Source: CADCTB01 sp036269435
GTDB lineage: Bacteria > Actinomycetota > Acidimicrobiia > Acidimicrobiales > AC-14
Direction: 5' to 3'
Assembly: GCA_036269435.1 (NCBI GenBank)
Contig: DATASA010000182.1
Span: 1-42,147, forward strand
Length of the DNA: 42,147 bases
How positions within the stretch are numbered: position 1 is the stretch's first letter; the number at the start of each line of letters is the position of its first letter. The notes beneath the pieces were generated by a model that was not told where the DNA came from, searched no databases, and saw only the letters and a list, made by a program, of their open reading frames with translations. The position numbers and the translations under genes were made by a program. This document shows positions 1-7,864 of this stretch, piece after piece.

Positions 1-1
1 G

Positions 2-73
2 TGGGCCGCCCGGGACTCGAACCCGGCCCAGAAGCTTAAAAGGCTCCCGCTCTACCAGATGAGCTAACGGCCC
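2..73 (-). tRNA. tRNA-Lys (anticodon TTT)
   Basis: Read on the minus strand this folds as a full cloverleaf. The acceptor stem GGGCCGT pairs with GCGGCCC (one T-G wobble), the D stem is GCTC/GAGC, and the T stem CCGGG/CCCGG encloses TTCGAGT. The anticodon stem GGAGC/GCTTC encloses the loop CTTTTAA, so the anticodon is TTT and the tRNA reads lysine codons. The discriminator base is A. The base after it is C, but the window ends there, so an encoded CCA end cannot be judged. The 5' end overlaps the nominal stop codon of the upstream surface-protein ORF on the same strand. Confidence 0.95.
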
Positions 74-2811
74 AAGGACTGGTGCCTCGCCTGGCGCCAC
101 CGCCCTGATCCCGCGATCGTAGGCCCTGACCGGGATCCCGAGAGCGAGTGACTGGCTGGCGCCAGGGCGTCGTCGAGGGGTCGGACCTCCGTTTGGCAGG
201 ACAGAGTCAGCCGGGGCCGCTCGAGCACACGGTCCGCGAGCCCCGCTGCCTGCCGAGATCGCCGAGCTCGGATCACGTCAACGTCGCCCACATGGGTGGC
301 AAGTTCGCGGCTCGGAGCTTGGGTGGCGCCTCCGGCGTGTATGGCTGTCCGAGCCCGGACGACCTGCTGTCCGTGGCCTCCGGGTTGGCGTACCTCGTCG
401 AGGCCGGGGCGCCGTGTGAACCTGACCGCCAATCCACCGAGGGCCAGCGCAGCCAAAGCCAGCACAACCATCGATCTGCTGTCAGCCCCGGTACGGGCGA
501 GGGTGCCCACGGTTGCTTCGGCTCCAGCCGCGACGCCGACCGCGGAATTGCTCTCGGATGCCAATTGGGCTCCGCCGACTGGCCGTGACGACGCAACCGG
601 GGTGCTGGTGCCGACCACGGGTCTACTCGGCAGAACAGTCGCTTCCGTCGCGGAGGTGGAGCCCGCTACCACGGGAAGCGATCGGAGCAGCGGAACAGCT
701 ACCAGAGGCGCCGTCGCAGTCGGGCTTTGCTGAACCCGGGCTATCGCGGTCACGACAGGCAGGACGACCGGCGGCGAAGGCGTGACCGGCGACGCGATTG
801 CGACAGGCAGGATCACCGCGGCCGGACCGACCACTGGCGCAGGCGTCACGAGCGGCGGCGTGACGACCGGCGGCGTAACCACCGGCGGGGGCGTCACCGG
901 CGGCGGGGTGACTACCGGGGGTGGGGTAACTACCGGCGGCGTCACGATCGGCGGGGGCGTGACGAGCGGCGGCGTCACAACGGGCGGACCGACCACCGGC
1001 GGGGGCGTGACGAGCGGCGGCGTAACCACCGGCGGCGGGGTCACGACCGGCGGCGGGATCACAGGCGGCGGGATCACAGGCGGCGGGATCACAGGGGGCG
1101 GGGTAACCACCGGCGGCGGGGTCACGACCGGCGGCGTGACGACCGGCGGCGGGATCACGGGGGGCGGCGTAACCACCGGCGGCGGGATCACCGGGGGCGG
1201 CGTGACGACCGGCGGCGGGATCACGGGCGGCGGCGTAACCACCGGCGGCGGGATCACCGGGGGCGGGGTCACGACCGGCGGCGGGATCACCGGGGGCGGG
1301 GTCACGACCGGCGGCGGGATCACAGGCGGCGGGGTCACGACCGGAGGCGGGATCACCGGGGGCGGGGTCACGACCGGCGGCGGGACCACCGGGGGCGGGG
1401 TGACGGGCGGGACGATGATGTTGTTCGTCACCGATGTGGTGCAGGTGACCGTGGCGCCACCTCCGTTGGCGGAGCCGTTGCACTGATCGACGGTCACGGG
1501 CAGGGCGGAGCTCTCCGTGGACGGCGTGACGGTGCACTGAACCCGCATGGTTCCGCCACCTCCGTTTCCGGAATCGTTGCACTGGGTGATTGTGGCGTTC
1601 GTCGTATTGCCGATCGGATCGCAGGAGACGGTGGGTTGGGTGCCCCCCCCGGCCCCGGAACCGTTGCACTGGTTGATCGTCGCCGGGACGGGCGACGCGA
1701 TGCCCGTGATGTTGTTGACGATATTCACGCTGCAGGTGACGGTCCCACCCCCACCACTCCCAGAGCCGTTGCACTGGTTGACCGACGTTGTGAGCTGGGT
1801 CGACGGCGTCGTGGTGGTGGTGCAGGGCAGGGCTGCGTTGGCCGCGCCGTGGCATTCCTTGAGGACGACGGTCGAGCTCGTGGTGCCGGTCGCAACGTCG
1901 ATGTTGTTGGTGACGGTGGTGTCGCAGGCCACCGCTTGGCCACCGACATTGTCGGTGCCGTTGCACTGGTTCACGGACGCTCCAGGGGCCGCTGCCGCTG
2001 CGGTCACCGGGACCGGCGCGAGGAGTACCTGGGTCGGTGCGGGGCTGGCCGCCGCCGGGGCCGCACCGGCCAGAGCCGGTGCGAGCGGTGTGCTCGCGCC
2101 CTTCGCCGGAGTGGGTGGCGCCGTCGGTACCGACAGCGAGAGAGGCGAGAGCGCAGTTGGGCTGGTGCCAGCGACGGCCGGACTGCCCACGGCCGGGTCG
2201 CCGACGGCGACTGGAGCCGGAAGGGAGACGGGGACGAGACCACGGGCCACGGTCACCGAAGGATCGGGGTTGATGACGGGGCTCGCCGGAACGGCGGTGC
2301 TCACGGCAGCGGTGGGGACGGGCGTCGGAGAGGCAACCGGATTCGGCGTGGGCACTTGGACCTCGCTCGTCGGGGTGACGGCGACGTGGACCGAAGTCGG
2401 CGTAGGGACTGCAGCCGTTGGAGTCGATGGTGTAGCGACGGTGGAGGTCGAAGCCGACACCATCGGTGCAGCCGGCTCAGATGTCGGAGCTGGCTGTGCG
2501 ACCACGGACGCCATGGGGAGGTTCGCGACCACCGGGGCCAGCAACGCGGCCACTGGCTCGGGCAATGCCGCAATGGCGCGAGAAGGCAGATCGGTGGCCG
2601 CAGAAGGTGGAAGAGGCGCTGGCTGTGCCGCGCCCGATGCCGTTTGTGGCGGAGCGGCATCGGCGAAGGCGGCGTTGCCCCGCCAAATCCCCCAGGCCAG
2701 CACGACGACAATGGACAGCAGCACCGCCGCAGCCATGGCCACGGCCGTGGTGGGAATGATCTCAGGGCAGCCGTTGCTGCCGTGCGGTTGGGCGTGCTCG
2801 GTTGAGGTCAC
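64..2811 (-). CDS. Pro-rich repeat surface protein with LARTG sorting signal
   Basis: A 915-residue protein. The GTG start at 2811 was chosen because GAAGGAG lies just upstream; an in-frame ATG 28 codons earlier has no such site. A hydrophobic segment (about residues 25-44) looks like a signal or anchor. An Ala/Pro/Thr-rich stalk follows, then about five cysteine-pair modules of the type NQCNGSGxGGGxTVTC, then a long PPPVVTPPPVIP repeat. LARTG (DNA 487-501), a hydrophobic helix and RFTRR form an LPXTG-like sortase signal. The product is inferred to be an exported, wall-linked stalk protein; its function is unknown. Oddly, about 113 Arg-rich residues follow the signal, and the stop codon lies inside tRNA-Lys, so the natural end may be a frameshift or read-through artefact near position 410. 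The glycine-rich plus-strand frame is a shadow. Confidence 0.75.
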   Translation of the reverse strand: MTSTEHAQPHGSNGCPEIIPTTAVAMAAAVLLSIVVVLAWGIWRGNAAFADAAPPQTASGAAQPAPLPPSAATDLPSRAIAALPEPVAALLAPVVANLPMASVVAQPAPTSEPAAPMVSASTSTVATPSTPTAAVPTPTSVHVAVTPTSEVQVPTPNPVASPTPVPTAAVSTAVPASPVINPDPSVTVARGLVPVSLPAPVAVGDPAVGSPAVAGTSPTALSPLSLSVPTAPPTPAKGASTPLAPALAGAAPAAASPAPTQVLLAPVPVTAAAAAPGASVNQCNGTDNVGGQAVACDTTVTNNIDVATGTTSSTVVLKECHGAANAALPCTTTTTPSTQLTTSVNQCNGSGSGGGGTVTCSVNIVNNITGIASPVPATINQCNGSGAGGGTQPTVSCDPIGNTTNATITQCNDSGNGGGGTMRVQCTVTPSTESSALPVTVDQCNGSANGGGATVTCTTSVTNNIIVPPVTPPPVVPPPVVTPPPVIPPPVVTPPPVIPPPVVTPPPVIPPPVVTPPPVIPPPVVTPPPVIPPPVVTPPPVIPPPVVTPPPVIPPPVVTPPVVTPPPVVTPPPVIPPPVIPPPVIPPPVVTPPPVVTPPLVTPPPVVGPPVVTPPLVTPPPIVTPPVVTPPPVVTPPPVTPPPVVTPPVVTPPLVTPAPVVGPAAVILPVAIASPVTPSPPVVLPVVTAIARVQQSPTATAPLVAVPLLRSLPVVAGSTSATEATVLPSRPVVGTSTPVASSRPVGGAQLASESNSAVGVAAGAEATVGTLARTGADSRSMVVLALAALALGGLAVRFTRRPGLDEVRQPGGHGQQVVRARTAIHAGGATQAPSRELATHVGDVDVIRARRSRQAAGLADRVLERPRLTLSCQTEVRPLDDALAPASHSLSGSRSGPTIAGSGRWRQARHQSLGR
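820..1410 (-). repeat. Tandem repeat encoding PPPVVTPPPVIP units
   Basis: An array of near-identical 15-36 base units (plus-strand core ggcggcgggatcaccgg and ggcggggtcacgacc) encodes proline-valine repeats in the surface protein. The plus strand is a dense series of GGCGG/GGGGG tracts and could form G-quadruplexes. Unit variants are interleaved rather than strictly periodic, as expected from slippage or unequal crossing-over. Arrays like this are prone to length change and assembly collapse. Confidence 0.85.
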
Positions 2812-2848
2812 GGTGCTCCTTCGACGAGCGCATCCTCGTGAGTAGGGC

Positions 2849-2864
2849 GTGACCGAAACGTCAC
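2849..2864. promoter_or_regulatory. Inverted repeat GTGAC-N6-GTCAC, candidate operator
   Basis: GTGACCGAAACGTCAC is a perfect 5-base inverted repeat with a 6-base centre. It lies between the divergent surface-protein gene (start 2811) and the SARP gene (start about 3001). The geometry resembles sites for CRP/FNR-type dimers, but no such regulator is encoded in the window, so the binder is unknown. The rest of the 2812-3000 gap shows no gene. Confidence 0.4.
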
Positions 2865-3000
2865 CAAAGCGTTGCAAAGCCCCTCGACCTGCCACCTTTC
2901 GGCGTCCTCGAACCGCCTGGGAATGGGCGACGGACGGTCGGCGAAAATACCCGGGGGCGCGGTGTCAGAGAATGAGCTTCATGGGCCCCCGACCCTTTGC

Positions 3001-3798
3001 ATGCGTTTGCAGATGGACGACGCTCGATCTCTCCAGAACGGAAACAGACATCACCGCAGGTGGTGTCGTACGTTCTGTCGTATCGGCGAGATCGGCGGAC
3101 CTGATCAACTGTCGCTCCTGGGTGGATTCGTGTTTTCCGTGGGGGGCGATGCCCTGCTCGGGATCTCCGGCGGGTCGCAACGGCTTCTTGCCTTCCTTGC
3201 CGTCCGGGAGCGAGTGATGACCCGCGCCCAGGTGGCCGGAACCTTCTGGCCCGAATCCACCGACGACCATGCTGGTGCCAGTCTCCGTTCTGCGGTGTCG
3301 CGCCTCGACGGTCGGATGCGCCAGGCCGTGAAGGTGACTGCCCATGACTTGGGTCTGGCCGAAGGTGTCGCCGTCGACGTCCACCACTCCCGGGCGCTGG
3401 CCAGGAGGCTCATCGACCAAGACGCCCCGCAGTGCGCCGTCGACATCGGCGCCGCGGCAGTGACGGCTCTGTCCGACGACATGCTTCCCGGCTGGTACGA
3501 GGACTGGGCGATTCTCGCGGCCGAGGACTGGCACCAGCTCCGCCTTCACGCCCTGGAGGCGGTGGTGGCTCGGCTCACCGCGGCCGACCGGCTGGCGGAA
3601 GCGGCCGCAGCCGCGCTGGCGGCGGTGCGTGCGGAGCCACTCAGGGAGAGCGCCCGCGCCGCGCTGATCCGGGTGCACCTGGCCGGGGGCAACCAATCCC
3701 ACGCCGTCTCAGAGTTCGAGCGCTACCGGGTGCTGCTGCGCACCGAGATGGGTCTGGAGCCGACGAGCCGCCTCAGCCGACTGCTTTCCGAAATCTGA
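3001..3798 (+). CDS. SARP-family transcriptional regulator (BTAD domain)
   Basis: About 265 residues. From about residue 38 the sequence matches the winged-helix DNA-binding domain of SARP regulators (LSLLGGFVFSVGG, then QRLLAFLAV). The bacterial transcriptional activation domain follows, with its closing pattern around AVSEFERYRVLLRTEMGLEPT. Family knowledge: SARPs activate nearby genes by binding direct repeats next to the -35 region. No receiver or ATPase domain follows, so this is the short class. The start is uncertain: ATG at 3001 and ATG at 3013 both lack a clear ribosome-binding site, and the frame stays open upstream to 2872. Its divergence from the surface-protein gene makes that gene a possible target, which is inference only. 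Confidence 0.8.
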   Translation: MRLQMDDARSLQNGNRHHRRWCRTFCRIGEIGGPDQLSLLGGFVFSVGGDALLGISGGSQRLLAFLAVRERVMTRAQVAGTFWPESTDDHAGASLRSAVSRLDGRMRQAVKVTAHDLGLAEGVAVDVHHSRALARRLIDQDAPQCAVDIGAAAVTALSDDMLPGWYEDWAILAAEDWHQLRLHALEAVVARLTAADRLAEAAAAALAAVRAEPLRESARAALIRVHLAGGNQSHAVSEFERYRVLLRTEMGLEPTSRLSRLLSEI

Positions 3799-3955
3799 TC
3801 GGTCACGCTCGGGTAACGGCGGGCTCCGTACGGTGCGATCATGGATCATTCACATACGGTCGCGGCCGTGCGGACTTCGGCGCTCCCACTCGCTCGCAAC
3901 CGTGTGAGCGCGCATAGAGCGAAGTCACATCTGGCCCGTCCGCCCAAGGGGGGAC

Positions 3956-4165
3956 ATGGACGGTGATCGCAGTGCTTTGCTCATTGTTCGGGCGTGGGCC
4001 GAGTCCCAATCCGAGGAGCCCCTGCGGGCCCAGCTTCGGATGACGAGCGACGTGTCGAAGGGCATCGAGCGAACGTTCACCTTGGCCAGGGCGGAGGAGG
4101 TCTGTGACGCCGTCCGGGAATGGCTGGACGTAGTCGTTGGTGACGCGGGGCGGGCCGACCGATAA
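3956..4165 (+). CDS. Small conserved-type hypothetical protein
   Basis: A 69-residue ORF with an ATG preceded by the strong ribosome-binding site AAGGGGGGAC. It has an alternating hydrophobic beta-rich half (ALLIVRAWAE, LRAQLRMTSD), then a helix around EEVCDAVREWLDVVV. It resembles the small proteins of 60-100 residues that recur in actinobacteria with a strand-strand-helix layout, but I cannot name a family or function. It stands alone between the SARP gene and the DksA-type gene, with 157 bases upstream and 103 downstream that hold no other gene. Confidence 0.6.
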   Translation: MDGDRSALLIVRAWAESQSEEPLRAQLRMTSDVSKGIERTFTLARAEEVCDAVREWLDVVVGDAGRADR

Positions 4166-4256
4166 CGGCGGTCCGCCGGCGGCGGGGCACGGACGCCGTC
4201 CCGTTGGCCGCAGTGCGGCGAGCGGCTCCGCTGTCGGGATTGGGGCGGGGCGGGCC

Positions 4257-4262
4257 TAGGCT
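4257..4262 (+). promoter_or_regulatory. -10 box TAGGCT, leaderless start of DksA-type gene
   Basis: TAGGCT fits TANNNT and ends 6 bases before the GTG at 4269, so transcription probably starts at or next to the start codon. No separate Shine-Dalgarno sequence is present. Confidence 0.55.
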
Positions 4263-4268
4263 GAGGGG

Positions 4269-4691
4269 GTGGAAGACGACGACGCCCGAAAGCGGTTGGC
4301 GGAGGAGCGGGCAAGGCTCGTCGGCGTGCGCGCCACCTTCGACGACGAGCACCTCAGCGACCAGTCCGAGAGCGACAGTGTCGGCGAAATCAGCTCGTAC
4401 GACCAACACCAGGCCGACATGGGCACTGAGACGTTCGAGCGGGAGAAGGACCTCTCCATCCTCGAGCAGGTGGAGGCCGAGCTGGCCGACGTCGAATACG
4501 CCATCCGTCGCCTCGACGAGGGCACGTACGGCACCTGCGAGGTCTGCGGCCGGGCGATCCCGGAGGAGCGCCTCGAGGCGCTGCCCGCCACCAGGCTGTG
4601 CCTGGAACACCAGGCCGAGGCCGAGCGGGAGGTGCGGGTCTCGGGTGAGCGCTCCGACGTCGGCCCAGGACAGGCGCCCGGCCTCGAGTAG
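4269..4691 (+). CDS. DksA/TraR-type zinc-finger protein
   Basis: A 140-residue acidic protein. The N-terminal two-thirds form a charged coiled-coil-like helix pair (around FEREKDLSILEQVEAELADVEYAIRRLDEG). A compact zinc finger follows with ligands spaced C-x2-C-x17-C-x2-H (CEVCGRAIPEERLEALPATRLCLEH). DksA/TraR proteins insert a coiled coil into the RNA polymerase secondary channel and alter initiation. The fourth ligand, normally Cys, is His here. The GTG start fits a leaderless transcript. The stop is 12 bases before the ABC1 kinase ATG, so the two genes are probably co-transcribed. Confidence 0.85.
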   Translation: MEDDDARKRLAEERARLVGVRATFDDEHLSDQSESDSVGEISSYDQHQADMGTETFEREKDLSILEQVEAELADVEYAIRRLDEGTYGTCEVCGRAIPEERLEALPATRLCLEHQAEAEREVRVSGERSDVGPGQAPGLE

Positions 4692-4703
4692 TTGAGGGTC
4701 CGT

Positions 4704-6164
4704 ATGCGCAGGTCTGTGGTCATCGGCGCCGGCGGGGTGGCCGCCGCGCTCGGCATGGCCGGGGTGGGGGTGGGCGTCGCCCTGTCCGACCACGACCGGC
4801 GGGACCGCCTGGAGCGCCAGGCCCGCGTCTGGAGACTTTCGGCCCGCCGCAGCGCGGCCTGGGCGGTGACCAAGGTGCGCGGCGCCCGGGCCAACGAGGA
4901 GCGACGGGCCGAGCTGGAGGAGCAGTTCGCCATCCGGACCGCCGAGGACGTGGCCAAGGTCCTCGGCGGCATGAAGGGCGCCATCATGAAGGCCGGCCAG
5001 ATGATCTCCTTCATCGCCGACGGCCTCCCGCCCGAGGCGCAGGCCGCCCTGGCCACGCTGCAGGCCGACGTCCCCCCGATGGCCCCGAGCCTGGCCGAGG
5101 GCGTCATCCGGGCCGAGCTGGGGGCCGATCCCGACAAGCTGTTCCTCGACTGGAACCCGATCCCGGTGGCGGCGGCGTCGATCGGCCAGGTGCACAAGGC
5201 GGTGATGCCCGACGGGCGGCTGGTGGCGGTCAAGGTCCAGTATCCCGGCGTCGACCGGGCCATCCGCTCGGACCTCGACAACGCCGAGTTCCTCTACGGG
5301 CTGTTCGCCTCGTTCGCCCTGAAGAACATGGACGTCAAGCCCATGGTCGACGAACTGCGGGCCCGTATGGGCGACGAGCTCGACTACCGGCTGGAGGCGG
5401 TGTGCCAGAAGGAGTTCGCCGACCGGTACCGGGACCACCCGTTCATCCACGTGCCCGACGTCATCCCCGAGCGCAGCAGCCGGCGGGTGATCACCAGCGA
5501 CTGGGTCGAGGGCCTGTCGTGGAAGGACTTCCTCGACACCGCCACCCCTGAGCAGAAGCACACCGCGGCCGAAGTGCTGTTCCGCTTCGCCGAAGGGTCC
5601 ATCTGGCACCACCGGGTCTTCAACGGTGACCCGCACCCCGGCAACTACCGGTTCCACCCCGAGACCGGCAAGGTCACGTTCCTCGACTTCGGCCTGGTGA
5701 AGCGGTGGGGGCCCGGCGAGCTGGAGGGGCTGAGCCCCATCCTCGACAACATCCTGGCCAAGGATCCCGAGGGCACGCTGCGGGCGGTCGTGTCGTCCGG
5801 CTTCCTGCCTCCGGACCACGGGCTGTCGGCCGAACGGCTGTACGAGTACTGCACGCTGCCGTACATCCCGTTCCAGGTCGACGAGTTCACCTACTCGAGC
5901 GAGTTCGTCGGGCACACGCTGCAGCGGATGCTCGACCTCCAGGGCGAGTACAGCGACGTCATCCGCCTCCTCAACATGCCGCCGTCGTACGTCATTCTCG
6001 ACCGGGTGGTGTGGGGCATGAGCGCGCTGTTCGGGCGCATGGGCGTCACCCACCGCTGGGGCGGTCTGCTCAGCGAGTACCTGCACGGGGCGCCGCCCTC
6101 CAGCGAGCTGGGGCGGGCCGAGGCCGAATGGCGACGTCGACACACCGCGACCGCGCCGTCCTGA
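4704..6164 (+). CDS. ABC1/UbiB-family atypical kinase
   Basis: A 486-residue protein. The ATG at 4704 was chosen because GAGGG lies 5 bases upstream; an in-frame TTG at 4692 is the alternative. After a short hydrophobic N-terminus (VVIGAGGVAAALGMAGVGVGVAL) it shows the family hallmarks in order: KxGQ motif (KAGQMISFIADGLP), Ala-rich nucleotide loop (AAASIGQVH), catalytic-strand Lys (VAVKVQYP), HPGNY, and DFG (LDFGLVKR). UbiB/COQ8 proteins are membrane-associated ATPases that support isoprenoid quinone metabolism. In an actinobacterium the quinone would be menaquinone, so the exact role is open. The 3' end overlaps the next gene by 37 bases. Confidence 0.9.
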   Translation: MRRSVVIGAGGVAAALGMAGVGVGVALSDHDRRDRLERQARVWRLSARRSAAWAVTKVRGARANEERRAELEEQFAIRTAEDVAKVLGGMKGAIMKAGQMISFIADGLPPEAQAALATLQADVPPMAPSLAEGVIRAELGADPDKLFLDWNPIPVAAASIGQVHKAVMPDGRLVAVKVQYPGVDRAIRSDLDNAEFLYGLFASFALKNMDVKPMVDELRARMGDELDYRLEAVCQKEFADRYRDHPFIHVPDVIPERSSRRVITSDWVEGLSWKDFLDTATPEQKHTAAEVLFRFAEGSIWHHRVFNGDPHPGNYRFHPETGKVTFLDFGLVKRWGPGELEGLSPILDNILAKDPEGTLRAVVSSGFLPPDHGLSAERLYEYCTLPYIPFQVDEFTYSSEFVGHTLQRMLDLQGEYSDVIRLLNMPPSYVILDRVVWGMSALFGRMGVTHRWGGLLSEYLHGAPPSSELGRAEAEWRRRHTATAPS

Positions 6165-6994
6165 CCGGCCGGCGGGCCGCCAACGCGATGGCCGGCTACG
6201 TCCGCAAGCACGCGTTCGTGCCCCGCTACCGCACCGAGCACCGCCTGCCGCTGGTGACCGACGACGGGGTGCGCCTCGTCGCCGCCCGCCTGCCGGGCCC
6301 GCCGGACGCCATGGCGACCGTCGTCCTGGTCCACGGCTTCAGCCAGTCGTCGAGGATGCCGCGCATCTATGCTTTCGCCCACGTGCTGGCCGAGCGGGCC
6401 CACGTGATCGTGCCGGACCTGCGGGGGCACGGCGCGTCGAGCGGGTTCAGCAGCATGGGCACCTACGAGCCGCTCGACGTCAAAGCCGCGGTCGACGCGG
6501 CCGAGCCGGGCCTGCCGGTGGTCACCATCGGGATCAGCCTGGGGGGTGCCGCCGTCCTGCTGCACGCCGGCACGTACGGCGGTGTCGCCGGGGTCGTGGC
6601 CATCAGCGCGCCCGCCTGGTGGGGAGCCTGGGACACGCCGGCGACCAAGCGGATCGAGCGCTATGCCATGTCGCCCGCGGGCCGGCGGTTCCTGGCCCTC
6701 TTCCTGCGGACCCGGATCGCCCAGGTGTGCGAAGGCGTCCCCCACGCCGAGCAGCAGGTGGCCAACATCGCCCCCGCCTTCACCCTCGTCGTCGCCGACC
6801 CGGCCGACCACTACTTCTCCGAGGACCATCCCCGGACCATCTACCGCTGGGCGCAGGAACCGAAGGAGCTGTGGATGCTGCCCGGCACGGGCCACGGCAC
6901 GGATCTGCTCACCCCGGCGTTCACCGGCCGCCTCCTCGACGAGCTCGCTCGCCGGCTCCGCCGCCCGGGGACCGGCCCCTCGCCCAAGCGGTAG
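6128..6994 (+). CDS. Alpha/beta-hydrolase fold protein
   Basis: A 288-residue protein with the ATG at 6128 inside the end of the kinase gene (GAGG six bases upstream). Fold markers are the oxyanion HG (VVLVHGFSQSS), the nucleophile elbow GISLGG, a likely acid in VADPADHY, and the catalytic His in GTGHGTDLL. The cap region is short. The substrate cannot be told from sequence. Overlap with the UbiB-type gene suggests one transcript and perhaps lipid-related work. A later ATG at 6188 would remove the overlap but has no ribosome-binding site. Confidence 0.85.
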   Translation: MATSTHRDRAVLTGRRAANAMAGYVRKHAFVPRYRTEHRLPLVTDDGVRLVAARLPGPPDAMATVVLVHGFSQSSRMPRIYAFAHVLAERAHVIVPDLRGHGASSGFSSMGTYEPLDVKAAVDAAEPGLPVVTIGISLGGAAVLLHAGTYGGVAGVVAISAPAWWGAWDTPATKRIERYAMSPAGRRFLALFLRTRIAQVCEGVPHAEQQVANIAPAFTLVVADPADHYFSEDHPRTIYRWAQEPKELWMLPGTGHGTDLLTPAFTGRLLDELARRLRRPGTGPSPKR

Positions 6995-7006
6995 CGTCCG
7001 GTCCAG

Positions 7007-7864
7007 GTGGCGCCGGCACTGGAGAAGCTCGGGACCCGCTACGACTCGCGGACGGCGACGATCGACGGCGAACGGGCGCGGGCCTACGCGGCTGCGACGA
7101 ACGACGCCAACCCGGCCTACGCGTCGGGCGATCTCGCGCCGCCCGTGTTCGCGGTGGTCCCCACGTGGGACGCCATGATGGTCGCCCTCCACGACGTCAT
7201 CCCCGCGGCCGACCAGGTGGCCATGCTCCACGCCGAGCAGGACATGCACTTCTTCCGGCCGCTGGTACCGGGAAGGACGCTGATCACCTCCGCCGAGGCG
7301 TACAGCCTGCGCACCAGCCGCATGGGGACCCGCTTCACCATGCGGGTGACGAGCACCGACGCCGACGACGGGGGCCTGGTCGTCGAGCAGTTCGCCACCA
7401 TGCTGATTCGGGGGGCGGCCGTCACCGACGACGGGGGCCCGGTCCCGCCGGACCACGCCTTTCCTCCCGACGCCAAGGCCGCGAAACTGGTGGAGGTGGC
7501 GACGACCGTCGACGTCGACCAGGCCCGCCGGTACGCCGAGGCCTCGGGCGACCGCAACCCGATCCACGTGGACGACGCCGCCGCCCGCGCCGTCGGGCTC
7601 CCCGGGGTGATCCTCCACGGGATGTGCACGATGGCGCTGTGCGGCAGGGCGGTCGTCGACGCGGTCGCCGGCGGTGACCCCCGGCGGCTCCGCCGCCTGG
7701 CCGTGCGGTTCTACCGGCCGGTGTTCCCGGGCAACGAGCTGGTGACGAGCATCTTCGACGCCGGAGCCGACGGCGATCGAGGCGCGTACGCCTTCGAGGC
7801 GTCGAGCGCGGGCAAGGTCGTCGTGCGCGACGGGCGGGCCGAGCTGGGCCCGGTCGGAGGCTGA
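7007..7864 (+). CDS. Double-hotdog MaoC-type enoyl-CoA hydratase
   Basis: A 285-residue protein with two hotdog repeats. The N-terminal half (about 1-145) matches the MaoC N-domain (ATNDANPAYASGD). The C-terminal half carries the hydratase-2 active-site motif ASGDRNPIHVDDAAARAVGL with the catalytic Asp and His, followed by PGVILHGM. Such proteins hydrate trans-2-enoyl-CoA to (R)-3-hydroxyacyl-CoA in fatty-acid, polyketide or steroid side-chain metabolism. GTG is the start; TAGCGT (6992-6997) lies 9 bases upstream, so a leaderless promoter is possible. Its TGA overlaps the ATG of the next gene. Confidence 0.88.
   Translation: MAPALEKLGTRYDSRTATIDGERARAYAAATNDANPAYASGDLAPPVFAVVPTWDAMMVALHDVIPAADQVAMLHAEQDMHFFRPLVPGRTLITSAEAYSLRTSRMGTRFTMRVTSTDADDGGLVVEQFATMLIRGAAVTDDGGPVPPDHAFPPDAKAAKLVEVATTVDVDQARRYAEASGDRNPIHVDDAAARAVGLPGVILHGMCTMALCGRAVVDAVAGGDPRRLRRLAVRFYRPVFPGNELVTSIFDAGADGDRGAYAFEASSAGKVVVRDGRAELGPVGG

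Noticed and set aside
820..1410. Repeat array as CRISPR
   Set aside because: Units are contiguous codon repeats with no unique spacers of constant length.
782..1486. Glycine-rich plus-strand ORF resembling PE-PGRS repeats
   Set aside because: It is the reverse complement of the Pro-Val repeat. The minus strand has a ribosome-binding site, a membrane anchor, cysteine modules and a sorting signal.
4077..6143. 688-residue minus-strand open frame
   Set aside because: It lies opposite the DksA-type and ABC1 kinase genes, which carry clear family motifs.
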